Of a stretch of DNA of 64,000 bases, positions 19,510 through 29,335 are shown in pieces. How positions within the stretch are numbered: the stretch's first letter is position 1; the number at the start of each line of letters is the position of its first letter. The notes below the pieces were generated by a model. It made no database searches and had not been told where the DNA came from. It saw only the letters and a program-made list of their open reading frames with translations. A program made the translations under genes and the position numbers. Where the stretch lies: positions 28,541 through 92,540 of the forward strand of contig CAJYAN010000013.1 of NCBI GenBank assembly GCA_913064945.1, in the 5' to 3' direction. Source of the stretch: an uncultured Gammaproteobacteria bacterium (GTDB taxonomy: Bacteria > Pseudomonadota > Gammaproteobacteria > UBA6429 > Thiohalophilaceae).

Positions 19510-20315
19510 AGGCCTGGGTCAATGGCCAGGAAAGCATGTTGATAAACCTGACAGACAGGGGTCTGCACTATGGTGATGGTGTCTTTGAGACCATGCTTGT
19601 GACGATGGGAAAGATCGCCATGTGGCCACAACACCTGGCACGCCTGCAGGAAGGGTGTCGGCGATTGAACATCAACCTTGGACTAGAAGATATTCTTCGA
19701 CAACGGGATATGATTCTCAATAAGGTGACGACAGGTGTCTTAAAGTTAATGGTGACGCGCGGAATAAGCGGGCGTGGTTATAAAATAAGCGGCGACGAAT
19801 CGCCAAGCCTTATCTGGACACACTACGAGCTGCCGGACTATCCCGCCGCATTTTTTCTGGAAGGTGTCGACACACATGTCTGCCGCACGATGGTTAGTCG
19901 TAATCCTGCGCTGGCGGGGATAAAACATTTAAACCGCCTGGAGAATGTACTGGCACGGCAGGAATGGCAGACTGAGTACCAGGAAGGTCTGATGTGTGAT
20001 GAATTTGGAAATATCATCGAAGGGACTATGTCAAACTTCTTTGCGTTTAAAAATAATATTCTGGTCACACCGGACTTAACAGCAGCGGGTGTCTCAGGAA
20101 TTATGCGACAACACATCCTGGATATTGCCCGGCAGAAGGGTATAACAACGGAGATTCGTGACATCCCTATCGCAGAACTCGACACAATTGATGGCGCGAT
20201 GTTGACGAACTGCCTGATTGGCGCCTGGCCGGTGCGGAGTATTGACCATCGGCGCTATCCAATTCAGCCATTTTGTCAGTCGCTGCAGGCACATGTCGCC
20301 ACAGGCAGGCAATGA
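19506..20315 (+). CDS. pabC: Aminodeoxychorismate lyase
   Basis: This 269-residue PLP-dependent class IV lyase releases p-aminobenzoate and pyruvate. The PLP Lys lies in AGIKHLNRLENV, and the opening DRGLHYGDGVFET is the family signature. ATGA overlaps couple it to pabB upstream and mltG downstream. Confidence 0.94.
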   Translation: MKAWVNGQESMLINLTDRGLHYGDGVFETMLVTMGKIAMWPQHLARLQEGCRRLNINLGLEDILRQRDMILNKVTTGVLKLMVTRGISGRGYKISGDESPSLIWTHYELPDYPAAFFLEGVDTHVCRTMVSRNPALAGIKHLNRLENVLARQEWQTEYQEGLMCDEFGNIIEGTMSNFFAFKNNILVTPDLTAAGVSGIMRQHILDIARQKGITTEIRDIPIAELDTIDGAMLTNCLIGAWPVRSIDHRRYPIQPFCQSLQAHVATGRQ

Positions 20316-21355
20316 TAATGCGTTCGCTATTGTATAAAGTCCTGCTGCCCCTTTTCCTGCTGTGCGCTATCGCTCTGGCATGGTTGTGGCAGGATGTAGA
20401 AAATTTTCTGCACACCCCGATGAATCTACCGAACAACAAGTACCTCATTGAGGTGCGTGCGGGAGACAACCTGAGTCAGTTGACGCGCAGACTGGTCAAA
20501 CAAAAAATTATTCGATCTCGGCGATATTTGATCTGGTACGCCAGACTGACGGGCAAGGCGAACAACATCAAGACGGGGGAATATGAATTATCGCCGCACA
20601 TGACGCCCGTGAATCTGGTGTCGATGCTAAATGAAGGCAAGGTATTACAGTATTCGTTTACGATTGTTGAGGGCTGGACGTTTAAACAGCTCATCGGTTT
20701 CCTAAAAAATGACCCGCATATTCAAAAGACGGTCCTTGAACAGCCACCTGCAAAAATCATGGCGGCGTTGGGACTTGCCGGGATCCATCCCGAGGGCCAT
20801 TTTCTACCTGACACGTATTTATTTCCAAATAACACAACGGACGTTGCCTTCCTGAAACGCGCTTATCATGATATGCAGATGGTGCTGGCCGCCGCCTGGC
20901 AAAAACGAAGTATCGGACTTGCGGTCAGGACACCCTACGAAGCCCTTATCCTTGCCTCCATTGTTGAGAAAGAAACGGCCCTGCCGACGGAGCGTACGGA
21001 AATTGCCGGTGTCTTTAATCGCCGTCTGCTACAACATATTCGCTTGCAGACTGACCCCACCGTTATCTATGGCATGGGTGACCATTTTGATGGCAATCTG
21101 CGACGTCGTGACCTGCTGGCAGACACACCCTATAACACCTATCGACATTTTGGGCTCCCGCCCACGCCGATTGCCATGCCCGGTAAGGATTCGATTGAGG
21201 CTGTTTTACACCCGGACGATAGTGATAAGCTGTACTTCGTCTCACGAGGTGATGGCAGTCATTATTTTTCCAGTACGTTAAAGGAACACAATAATGCTGT
21301 GATCAAATATCAATTAAAGGGTCGACGCAGGAAATTTTCGTCTTCCCCTGACTAA
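20312..21355 (+). CDS. mltG: Endolytic murein transglycosylase
   Basis: MltG cleaves nascent peptidoglycan strands and limits chain length. The 347-residue protein has one N-terminal transmembrane segment (about 9-27), a LysM-like region (VRAGDNLSQLTRRL) and the YceG catalytic domain with Glu in ASIVEKETA and the LQTDPTVIYG motif. The start at 20312 overlaps the pabC stop (ATGA). Confidence 0.93.
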   Translation: MIMRSLLYKVLLPLFLLCAIALAWLWQDVENFLHTPMNLPNNKYLIEVRAGDNLSQLTRRLVKQKIIRSRRYLIWYARLTGKANNIKTGEYELSPHMTPVNLVSMLNEGKVLQYSFTIVEGWTFKQLIGFLKNDPHIQKTVLEQPPAKIMAALGLAGIHPEGHFLPDTYLFPNNTTDVAFLKRAYHDMQMVLAAAWQKRSIGLAVRTPYEALILASIVEKETALPTERTEIAGVFNRRLLQHIRLQTDPTVIYGMGDHFDGNLRRRDLLADTPYNTYRHFGLPPTPIAMPGKDSIEAVLHPDDSDKLYFVSRGDGSHYFSSTLKEHNNAVIKYQLKGRRRKFSSSPD

Positions 21356-21369
21356 GTTGTAAGCTATTC

Positions 21370-21993
21370 ATGCGCGGAAAATTTATTACGATTGAAGGTA
21401 CGGAAGGCGTCGGTAAAACGACCAATATGGCCTATGTGCAGCAGCATCTACAGGCCGCTGGCATCAACGTTTTACTTACGCGTGAGCCGGGCGGCACGAG
21501 GATTGGGGAAAAAATACGCGAACTTCTCCTGGATGCCCGCAATAATGACCTCCTTGAGGATACCGAATTATTGATGATGTTTGCCGCCCGAGCCCAGCAC
21601 CTCCAGCAGGTCATCGAACCCGCCCTCAAGGGCGGCCAATGGGTCTTGTGTGATCGCTTCACCGATGCCACCTATGCCTACCAGGGTGGTGGCCGCGGCA
21701 TCGATACTGACCGCATTGCCATGCTCGAGACCTGGGTACAGGGTGCCCTGCGTCCCGATCTGATACTACTGCTGGATATTCCTGTCAAAACGGGCCTGAC
21801 CCGTGCCAGTGAGCGTAGTGCGCCCGATCGCTTTGAACAGGAGCAGCAATCGTTTTTTGAGCGCGTCCGTGAGGCTTATCTAAATCGCGCGAATAATGAC
21901 CCGCAGCACTATCGCATTATCGATGCCGCGCAAGCCCTGGACGTCGTCCAGAATCAGATTGCACGGGCGTTGCAGGATATTCTGGCACTATGA
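21370..21993 (+). CDS. tmk: Thymidylate kinase
   Basis: Tmk phosphorylates dTMP to dTDP. The 207-residue protein has the P-loop GTEGVGKTT, the DRx motif in LCDRFTDATYAYQGGGR, and a lid region near SERSAPDRFE. It overlaps holB by four bases. Confidence 0.96.
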   Translation: MRGKFITIEGTEGVGKTTNMAYVQQHLQAAGINVLLTREPGGTRIGEKIRELLLDARNNDLLEDTELLMMFAARAQHLQQVIEPALKGGQWVLCDRFTDATYAYQGGGRGIDTDRIAMLETWVQGALRPDLILLLDIPVKTGLTRASERSAPDRFEQEQQSFFERVREAYLNRANNDPQHYRIIDAAQALDVVQNQIARALQDILAL

Positions 21994-22961
21994 GGTATTT
22001 CCCCTGGCAACAGCCGGTCGCGGACACCATGCAGGCCGTTGCGCGCCAGGATCAGCTCACACACGCCTGGTTAATGCATGGCAGCAGGGGGACTGGCAGG
22101 TTCCAGTTTGCCCTGGCGCTGACACAATTTATACTTTGTGAGACGCCTGCGGTGTCGGGTGCCTGTGGTGGCTGCCAGAGCTGTCAGTGGTTTGCTGCGG
22201 GTACCCATCCCGACAGTCTGGTGGTTTGCCCGGAATCTGCAGGCAAGGCGATTCGCGTTGACCAGATCCGGGCATTGACAGAGACCCTGTCGCTGACACC
22301 TCATGGACGGCGGGGCCGAAGGGTGGTTATTATTTCGCCAGCCGAGGCATTAAACCGACAGGCGGCGAATAGCCTGCTCAAATCTCTGGAAGAACCGCCT
22401 GCCCAGACCTATTTTTTCCTCATTACGGCGCAACGCTCGGCTCTACCGGCCACCATCCGTAGTCGTTGTCAGCTACTAAAATTACCCGCTGCTTCGGCAG
22501 GGCAGGCACGTGCGTGGCTGGAGCAGGGCAATAGCGGGACCGATGTCTCGCTGGCACTGGAGATCGCCGATTTCGCGCCGTTAGCGGCAGCACAGCTGTT
22601 GGATGACAACGCCGTGGTGATTTATCAGCAGCTTCTTAAAGACCTTGTAGCGGCAGTCTCACAGCCCGTTTCTCCCCATCATATCGCGGAGCAGTGGTTA
22701 AAGCATGAAGCCTATATGCCGATAAACTGGTTGTTGCGCTGGCTCTCTGTATTGATTAAATTGAAACAGGCAGACAGGGGGAGTGAAAGTCTTGCGTTTA
22801 TGGATAAGGAGATAAAGGCCCTGCTGCAGCGATTGACGCTGGAAAAATTATTTCATTTCTATGATGAGGTGCTGGAGGCAAACCGATTATGGTCGGCACC
22901 GTTAAATCGTCGCTTGCAGCTGGAAAGCCTGTTTAGTAAATGGCAGGCGTTGTTTCCGTAA
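21990..22961 (+). CDS. holB: DNA polymerase III subunit delta'
   Basis: This is a clamp-loader subunit of the replicative polymerase. The 323-residue AAA+ protein has a degenerate P-loop (HGSRGTGRFQ), a zinc-binding CGGCQSC cluster and the SRC motif in IRSRCQLLKL. A degenerate P-loop is usual for delta', which does not hydrolyse ATP. It follows tmk as in E. coli. Confidence 0.93.
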   Translation: MRYFPWQQPVADTMQAVARQDQLTHAWLMHGSRGTGRFQFALALTQFILCETPAVSGACGGCQSCQWFAAGTHPDSLVVCPESAGKAIRVDQIRALTETLSLTPHGRRGRRVVIISPAEALNRQAANSLLKSLEEPPAQTYFFLITAQRSALPATIRSRCQLLKLPAASAGQARAWLEQGNSGTDVSLALEIADFAPLAAAQLLDDNAVVIYQQLLKDLVAAVSQPVSPHHIAEQWLKHEAYMPINWLLRWLSVLIKLKQADRGSESLAFMDKEIKALLQRLTLEKLFHFYDEVLEANRLWSAPLNRRLQLESLFSKWQALFP

Positions 22962-22980
22962 GTTTTAAAGGACTGTTGTT

Positions 22981-23349
22981 ATGAATACAGAAGTAAAAAT
23001 GCCACCGATGGGCGCGCGCCAGGGTATTCTGTCGCTTACCATCAAAGATAAGAGCGCCCTGTATGCTGCCTATATGCCGTTTGTGAAAAATGGCGGTCTG
23101 TTTATACCAACTAACAAAGCCTATAAACTTGGTGATGAAGTCTTTATGCTCCTGACGTTAATGGATGAAAAAGAAAAACTCCCGGTAGCCGGTAAAATTG
23201 TCTGGATTACACCCAAAGGCTCGCAGGGTAATCGTGCGGCGGGTATTGGTGTGCAGTTTAGCGCTCAGGATGATGGTAATGCCCGAACAAAAATAGAAAC
23301 TTATCTGGCCGGTGCCTTAAAGTCAGACCGCCAGACACACACAATGTAA
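22981..23349 (+). CDS. PilZ-domain protein
   Basis: This 122-residue protein is a single PilZ domain, the usual occupant of the holB-tatD gap in bacteria with type IV pili. It has GGLFIPTNKAYKLGDEVFMLL and the later VAGKIVWITPKG. The N-terminal RxxxR c-di-GMP motif is not evident, so it may resemble the non-binding pilus-assembly PilZ proteins. That point is inference. Confidence 0.85.
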   Translation: MNTEVKMPPMGARQGILSLTIKDKSALYAAYMPFVKNGGLFIPTNKAYKLGDEVFMLLTLMDEKEKLPVAGKIVWITPKGSQGNRAAGIGVQFSAQDDGNARTKIETYLAGALKSDRQTHTM

Positions 23350-23371
23350 TTTTTACTTCTGGAAATCTACC

Positions 23372-24184
23372 ATGTCTGCTTATCTCGTTGACTCTCATTG
23401 TCATCTGGACCGTCTCGATCACGATTCATTTGAAAATGGCCTGGCCGGTGCAATTCAGGCAGCGTTAGCGAATGGTATTCAACATATGTTATGTGTCTGC
23501 ATCGACTGGGAGAATTTTCCCGTCGTCAGAGACATCGCCAGAAAATTTCCACAGGTCTCCGCCTCAGTAGGCATACACCCAAATGAAACCGAGGGCTATG
23601 ACCCCACGATTGATGAATTGGTGACTGCTGCCAGTAGCCCGGAAATTGTAGCCATTGGCGAGACAGGTCTGGACTATTTTCGAAGTGAGGGTGACCTGGA
23701 GTGGCAGCGCGAGCGGTTTCGTCGTCACATTATCGCCGCCAAAGAGGCAAAAAAACCGTTAATTATCCATATGCGTGAGGCCAGTGAGGATACCTTGCGT
23801 ATTCTCCGGGAGGAGGGCGCTGCCGAGGCAGGCGGTGTCATGCACTGTTTTGCTGAAGACTGGGAAATCGCACAGCAGGCACTGGATATTGGTTTCTATA
23901 TCTCGCTGTCAGGAATCGTTACGTTTAAAAATGCGCTGGCACTAAAAGAGGTTGCCAGACAGGTTCCTCTGGATAAGTTACTGGTGGAGACGGACTCACC
24001 ATATCTGGCACCCGTACCAAATCGTGGCAAGATGAATCAACCTGCCTATACAAAATTGGTCGCTGAATGTATAGCGGAATTACGCCAGAGTAGTTTTGAA
24101 GATATTGCCCGGGCAACCAGTCAGAATTACTTTAATTTATTTACGTCGGATAGTTTACACATCAGGCAGAGCGATAAGGACTAA
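23372..24184 (+). CDS. TatD-family metal-dependent hydrolase (YcfH type)
   Basis: This 270-residue TIM-barrel metallohydrolase has HxH (DSHCHLDRLD) at the N-terminus, AIGETGLDYF, IIHMREA, MHCF and ETDSPYLAP as metal and active-site segments. TatD proteins act as DNases or proofreading exonucleases. It closes the conserved block, and its last base overlaps the ATG of the cyclase gene, so the two may be cotranscribed. Confidence 0.92.
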   Translation: MSAYLVDSHCHLDRLDHDSFENGLAGAIQAALANGIQHMLCVCIDWENFPVVRDIARKFPQVSASVGIHPNETEGYDPTIDELVTAASSPEIVAIGETGLDYFRSEGDLEWQRERFRRHIIAAKEAKKPLIIHMREASEDTLRILREEGAAEAGGVMHCFAEDWEIAQQALDIGFYISLSGIVTFKNALALKEVARQVPLDKLLVETDSPYLAPVPNRGKMNQPAYTKLVAECIAELRQSSFEDIARATSQNYFNLFTSDSLHIRQSDKD

Positions 24185-26397
24185 TGCTAAAAAGGACGTT
24201 CCGGCCAGTATCCTACGGCATCATTCTACTGGCATTTTTTATCTGGTTTCAAGTCACACACAATCCGCAAGTATCCAATATCCGGCAACGCATTGAATTA
24301 ATGTTCTATGACATTCGATTGAGTGCAACACTACCAAAAATCACCCCCGTAGATAAGAGGATTGTAATCGTTGATATTGACGAGGCCAGTTTGCGAAGTG
24401 AAGGGCGTTGGCCCTGGTCACGTGACAAGCTTGCAACTATGACGAATCATCTTTTTAGTGCAGGGGCGATCGTTATTTCGTTTGATATTATGTTTTCAGA
24501 AAAGGAACGCAATAGTGCGGCAGAAGTCAAACAGGCGATATTGGCAAACGGTAAACTGCAACCTGAAGTAAAAAAAGCGCTCGATATCATCACACCTGAA
24601 TTTGATCACGATACAAAATTTTCCCAGGCATTAAATCAGGGCGATAGCATCCTTGGCTATATATTTCATCGTCAGACGATTATCTCCAGCGGGGTGTTAC
24701 CGGCAGCGCTAACAGTTGTTACTAATCATTCACCTGATAACATCACATTTGATTTGATGTCGAGTTATACCGGCAATATTGCCAATCTGCAGGAATCGGC
24801 CAGGACGGCAGGCTTTTTTTCGCTTGATGCAGATCTCGATGGGATTCTGCGGCGGGCACCACTCGTGGTACGTTACCATAAAAAATTATATTCATCCCTC
24901 GCCCTTGAAACAGCCAGAATCTATTATTTACTGGATAAAATCGGTGTTCAGACCGAGAAAATTGGCAAAACAGAGGCGGTGTCGAGTATTAGTTTAGGGC
25001 CCAGAAAAATCATTCCAACTGATGGTGCCGGTCGGGTCATTATTCCGTATCGTGGTGCCGCCGGTAGTTATCGTTATATTTCTGCGCGCGATGTTTTGCA
25101 CAAAAAATATCCAGCTAAAATTTTTGAAAATGCGATTGTTCTCGTCGGCACCACCTCAGAAGGACTTTTCGATCTACGCGCCGTGCCAATGCAAAGCGTT
25201 TATCCGGGAGTGGAGGTCCAGGCAAATATTATCAGTGGCTTGCTCGATAATAAATTTCCCGTGGAGCCTGCCTGGGTAAGCGGTGCCAATCTTGTTTTGT
25301 TGGTGGTATTAGGCCTGGCGCTGGCTTTGTTTTTGCCAAGAGTGAAAGCATTTTATCAGCTTTTGATTTTTTTAAGCCTTTTAGCAGCCTTTGTTATATT
25401 TAATGTCTGGATGTGGTCTCTGCAGGGCATTGTGCTGGCCGTTGCGTTACCAATAATGTTGATGCTTTCGATGACAATGTTTAATCTGGCTTATGGGTTT
25501 TTTACGGAGACCGAAGGCCGAAAAAAACTAAAGCACATGTTTGGTCAATATGTACCGCCGCATCTTGTTACTATAATGAATGAATCGCCGGATACTTATG
25601 GCTTTGAAGGTGAAAGCCGAGAAATGACAGTGATGTTTTCGGATATTCTTGGTTTTACGGCCATGTCTGAAAAACTATCCGCTACAGACTTAAAAAAATA
25701 TTTAAATCGTTTTTTTACGCCTATGACAAAAACTATTTTTGATCATCAGGGTACTATCGATAAATATGTCGGCGATATGATTATGGCCTTTTGGGGGGCG
25801 CCGGTTAAAAACGAGCTTCATGCATTGCAGGCAGTTAACGCCGCTTTTGCCATGTTGGCAGCAGTGAATGAATTAAAACAACATTTTTCAAAAGATGGTC
25901 TTCCAGAGATTTCCATTGGTATCGGGATCAACACCGGCATGATGAATGTTGGTGATATGGGATCGGAGTATCGTCGCGCATACACGGTGCTGGGTGATTC
26001 TGTGAACCTGGCCTCGCGGCTTGAAGGTTTGACTCGCTACTATGATGTGGATTTGATTGTTGGCGAAAACACCTATGATCAGATAAAGGATGCTTATGTG
26101 TGTCGTGAACTTGATTTAGTTAAAGTTAAAGGTAAATTACGTCCTGTGCATGTCTATCAGCCCATTGCGCTGCAAGGGCAGCCAGGAGAAAATGATCTGC
26201 GTACATTGAAGCGTTATCATGATGCACTTGATCTCTACCGGAATCAGGACTGGCCGGGGGCGCGTGAATTATTTATGCGCCTGCAGTTGAAGTCCCGTTG
26301 TAAATTATATCAAATTTATCTTAACCGTATTGAGTGGTTTCAATCCAACCCGGTGGGCCGAGACTGGGATGGTGTCTATGAGCGGAGAAATAAATAA
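24184..26397 (+). CDS. CHASE2-domain transmembrane class III adenylate cyclase
   Basis: This 737-residue membrane protein has an N-terminal transmembrane helix (about 9-27), an extracytoplasmic CHASE2 sensor domain (about 40-330), two to three membrane helices (about 355-440) and a C-terminal class III nucleotide cyclase domain (about 475-640). The metal-binding Asp487 (FSDI) and Asp531 (KYVGD) are present, as are Asn608 and Arg612 in DSVNLASR. Lys527 and Thr601 suit ATP as substrate, so cAMP is the likely product. It converges with the FecR/barrel genes, with only three bases between stop codons. Confidence 0.9.
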   Translation: MLKRTFRPVSYGIILLAFFIWFQVTHNPQVSNIRQRIELMFYDIRLSATLPKITPVDKRIVIVDIDEASLRSEGRWPWSRDKLATMTNHLFSAGAIVISFDIMFSEKERNSAAEVKQAILANGKLQPEVKKALDIITPEFDHDTKFSQALNQGDSILGYIFHRQTIISSGVLPAALTVVTNHSPDNITFDLMSSYTGNIANLQESARTAGFFSLDADLDGILRRAPLVVRYHKKLYSSLALETARIYYLLDKIGVQTEKIGKTEAVSSISLGPRKIIPTDGAGRVIIPYRGAAGSYRYISARDVLHKKYPAKIFENAIVLVGTTSEGLFDLRAVPMQSVYPGVEVQANIISGLLDNKFPVEPAWVSGANLVLLVVLGLALALFLPRVKAFYQLLIFLSLLAAFVIFNVWMWSLQGIVLAVALPIMLMLSMTMFNLAYGFFTETEGRKKLKHMFGQYVPPHLVTIMNESPDTYGFEGESREMTVMFSDILGFTAMSEKLSATDLKKYLNRFFTPMTKTIFDHQGTIDKYVGDMIMAFWGAPVKNELHALQAVNAAFAMLAAVNELKQHFSKDGLPEISIGIGINTGMMNVGDMGSEYRRAYTVLGDSVNLASRLEGLTRYYDVDLIVGENTYDQIKDAYVCRELDLVKVKGKLRPVHVYQPIALQGQPGENDLRTLKRYHDALDLYRNQDWPGARELFMRLQLKSRCKLYQIYLNRIEWFQSNPVGRDWDGVYERRNK

Positions 26398-26400
26398 TAA

Positions 26401-27939
26401 TTATTGTTCTGCAACAAAGACTCCCTCGGCATGTACGCCTGGAATAGACGCATTGGTTGACTTATTATAGGCCTCCAGGTCAAAGGCACCAGCGACGGCC
26501 TGTGCACTTCCTCCTGTAACCACGATTCCAAATTTACTTTTTACGCCGTAGACGGACTGGACAGTTGATGCGGCCTTATCTGGTGTGACATCGAGCACGC
26601 CATTTACCAGACCTTTGCCGTTTGTGGCATTATTGGGGTCACCGTTGAAGATGACGTTCCAGTTGTCGATATTCGCAATGGTCAATGAGCCACTTACGAC
26701 GCCAGTGCTAAAATTAGTATTTGCGGTGAATGTAAAGTTTGACCTGTTGATGGCACCATTCGAGCTGCCTCCGATAACATAACCTTTGCTAGCTGAGGTA
26801 CTATACGTTGCCGTGCCAGATAATGCGTTGAGTGTTGATGCAGGTGTTGGAAGCATGGTTAGCCAGTATAAATTTCGATTAACATTGGCTTCAAAAGTAG
26901 AACCTGTTGGGTCACTCTGGCGAATCGAACTTCCTCCAGAGGAGGTATCCCAAATTCCCCAATTGACGATATAGCCATTAGTATAGTCAACGGAGCCTTT
27001 GCCAATCGGATTTGCAGTTCCCTGCCAATAGGCTACTTTAGGAGGCGTCGAATAAAATCCGGCATCATTTGGACCAAGACCATTATCAGTAATAACCGGG
27101 TTGCCATTGCTATCATAGCCTGATGTGCCACCATAAAAATTTGCAACGTCAGCACCGCTATAGGTAAGTACACCAAGACGATTAAGGGTGATGTTGGTTA
27201 AATTTCGCCTGGCTTTCACCGCCTCAGCGGTGGTTAGCGGTGTTGGTCCTAGTAAGGCAGGGATGGAGTTCCGACTCTCTGCGACAGGATGCGGTTTTTG
27301 AACCGTTTTATCTGGTGGCGTGTGATTTGAGTTTGCAATGGTCGGTGTCAGAAATATTGCGGGCGGTTTTGCAAGACCCATTGGAGAAGTCTGAAAATTG
27401 GTTACTTTTGCAAAATTATAAGCAGCACCCAACCCCAGATTGATTTGCCCGCCATCATTTGTCACTTTGACACCACCGCGCCAGACACCGACATAAAGTT
27501 TCCCGTCATTTAATATGGCTTCATAATGTGTGCCGCGAATTCCGATGGTTGCCATATTTGTGGAAACTTTGTAGTTTTGTTTGCCGATTTTTCCTGATAT
27601 GGTTCTAAATCCACCTTTGAGTAGTGACAGGGCGCTATTTTCTTTTTTGGTCGGCGACTTGTATTCGTAGTCACCAATTTTCAGTATGCTATCTTCACGG
27701 AGTGCCACAATTGCGCCGTCAATAAAACGAATCTGAAGGATGCTGCCTTTATGAGTTGTGAGCGTATCGCCGTTATAAATTTTGGCGCTTCTTTTGAGTG
27801 TCCTTGTTGACTGATCGGGGCTTGTGGCTGACGCCTGACCAGAGACGAAAATAGTGACTCCAACAGGAATGTTATCCGCCCAGGCAGATGTGACGCAGAG
27901 AAGAAATAAAATTGTACTAATATGTATGGCGTACTTCAT
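26401..27939 (-). CDS. FecR-domain secreted protein
   Basis: This 512-residue exported protein has a signal peptide (about 1-21, ending AWA-D) and a FecR domain (about 55-160), with typical VRFIDGAIVALREDSILKI-like and TNMATIGIRGTHYEA stretches. The long C-terminal half is rich in Gly, Ser, Asn and Thr and has no recognised catalytic motif; it may be a surface or beta-structured region. It follows the TPR-barrel gene by 8 bp. FecR proteins are often found beside CHASE2 cyclases, which supports a shared envelope-signalling role. Confidence 0.78.
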   Translation of the reverse strand: MKYAIHISTILFLLCVTSAWADNIPVGVTIFVSGQASATSPDQSTRTLKRSAKIYNGDTLTTHKGSILQIRFIDGAIVALREDSILKIGDYEYKSPTKKENSALSLLKGGFRTISGKIGKQNYKVSTNMATIGIRGTHYEAILNDGKLYVGVWRGGVKVTNDGGQINLGLGAAYNFAKVTNFQTSPMGLAKPPAIFLTPTIANSNHTPPDKTVQKPHPVAESRNSIPALLGPTPLTTAEAVKARRNLTNITLNRLGVLTYSGADVANFYGGTSGYDSNGNPVITDNGLGPNDAGFYSTPPKVAYWQGTANPIGKGSVDYTNGYIVNWGIWDTSSGGSSIRQSDPTGSTFEANVNRNLYWLTMLPTPASTLNALSGTATYSTSASKGYVIGGSSNGAINRSNFTFTANTNFSTGVVSGSLTIANIDNWNVIFNGDPNNATNGKGLVNGVLDVTPDKAASTVQSVYGVKSKFGIVVTGGSAQAVAGAFDLEAYNKSTNASIPGVHAEGVFVAEQ

Positions 27940-27947
27940 ATGTCACC

Positions 27948-29264
27948 TCATAAAAAATTATATCTCAGTGAGATAAACGCCGATTTTCGATCATACTTAT
28001 ATAGATCAATATTAGACGAATTTGTCAAATATTCAGTTTCCGCAGCTAAAACTGTGACGTTATTCAGATTTATTTCCCAGCCGATAGCGGCGGACAAGAG
28101 ATTGTCCTTTCGTGTTACCCCAAACACAGGGTTTGTTGCACCGTATTTCATTGTTTCTAATAGAAATTTACTGTATATGCTATGTTTTGTGCTTAGTGGC
28201 CATTTCATATAACTGCGTAGACCAAAAGTGTCAGTTTCATTGGCCTTGCCGGTATCTAATTTGCTGGATTGATCATTGTAGAAAACTGCTGCCTGGTATA
28301 GATTGCTTTTTGGGGTGATATATTGGTATGCGGAACCGAGTATGACGAGTGTCATATCGCGGTTCGGCTGGTTTATATAGTTTAGCTTTCCGTATTGTAA
28401 AAAATGCGTCCATTGTGAATTGGGTTTACCACGCGGCGTCCATTCAATCCCCAGACTGCCGTAACGACTGTATGAGGTCTTATCCAGTTCGAGTTGCTGG
28501 TACTGTAGCGGTATCCGGTAGCGATGGTTGTCCTTCAAAATAGTGGGCGCAATTACAATTCCCGTTGTTATCGTATCGAGATTGTTTCCATGATTATTTC
28601 GTTGTTGATAGTAAGCACCGTAATCAAGATAAAAATTCTTATTCATTGCCTGATGGTAATTTAAGTTGGCATCAAGTCCGGTATAGTAGGTTGATTGTTG
28701 CCGACTATTTTCATTTAAGTTAAAACTTAACTTGCCGATTTGAATAACATTCAGGTCAGGCGCACTGTTAAAATTGCTATCCCATCCTGTTGTCAATGTA
28801 ATTGCAGCAGACAGTCGACTTTTGCGCGCCAGGTCCTGGCGTTCTATCAGGGTGAGAAAAATATGAATATTTTGAACGACATTCGCTGGTGGCGACGTAT
28901 TAAGGACCTGTTGGAATAGAGCTTTTGCATTCTTGTTATCACCGGCGAGAAAATATGCTCGTGCCAGTTCAATTTTGATCCGACCATTATCGGGGAAATC
29001 GTAGCTAAGACGTTCCAGGGCGAAGATTGCATAATCCGGGTGGCCCGCCTCGATAGCCGCCATGGCGTAAAGAAAATCAAAATCCGCTTGTCCATCAAGT
29101 GTAGCAGCCAACGCACTTGCTATCTGATAGGCCTCAGGATACTTTTTTTGCTTGATCAATGTCTGTAGCTGGTGGATATCCGCGGCCTGCAGTGAAGGCG
29201 TGGAAAGCGTGATTACTATACTGAAACACAGGACGCATACATATTTCGGCAGGTTGTTAGGCAT
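27948..29264 (-). CDS. TPR-repeat outer-membrane beta-barrel protein
   Basis: This 438-residue protein has a signal peptide (about 1-27, ending QAA-D) and TPR-like helical repeats (about 30-145, including YPEAYQIASALAA and AIFALERLSYDFPDNGRIKIELARAYFLAG). A C-terminal barrel of alternating beta strands ends in a terminal aromatic/Leu (YNFL). The layout resembles SLAM-type surface lipoprotein assembly modifiers and DUF560 proteins, though I cannot show that relation by eye. It is the first gene of a pair with the FecR protein and starts 71 bp after the cNMP-rhodanese gene. Confidence 0.72.
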   Translation of the reverse strand: MPNNLPKYVCVLCFSIVITLSTPSLQAADIHQLQTLIKQKKYPEAYQIASALAATLDGQADFDFLYAMAAIEAGHPDYAIFALERLSYDFPDNGRIKIELARAYFLAGDNKNAKALFQQVLNTSPPANVVQNIHIFLTLIERQDLARKSRLSAAITLTTGWDSNFNSAPDLNVIQIGKLSFNLNENSRQQSTYYTGLDANLNYHQAMNKNFYLDYGAYYQQRNNHGNNLDTITTGIVIAPTILKDNHRYRIPLQYQQLELDKTSYSRYGSLGIEWTPRGKPNSQWTHFLQYGKLNYINQPNRDMTLVILGSAYQYITPKSNLYQAAVFYNDQSSKLDTGKANETDTFGLRSYMKWPLSTKHSIYSKFLLETMKYGATNPVFGVTRKDNLLSAAIGWEINLNNVTVLAAETEYLTNSSNIDLYKYDRKSAFISLRYNFL

Positions 29265-29335
29265 GTACAGTCCAGATTCTGAATTTATTGTATGACGTAC
29301 TATTTATCGGGAAAAATTCAGCCATCTTTAGCTTT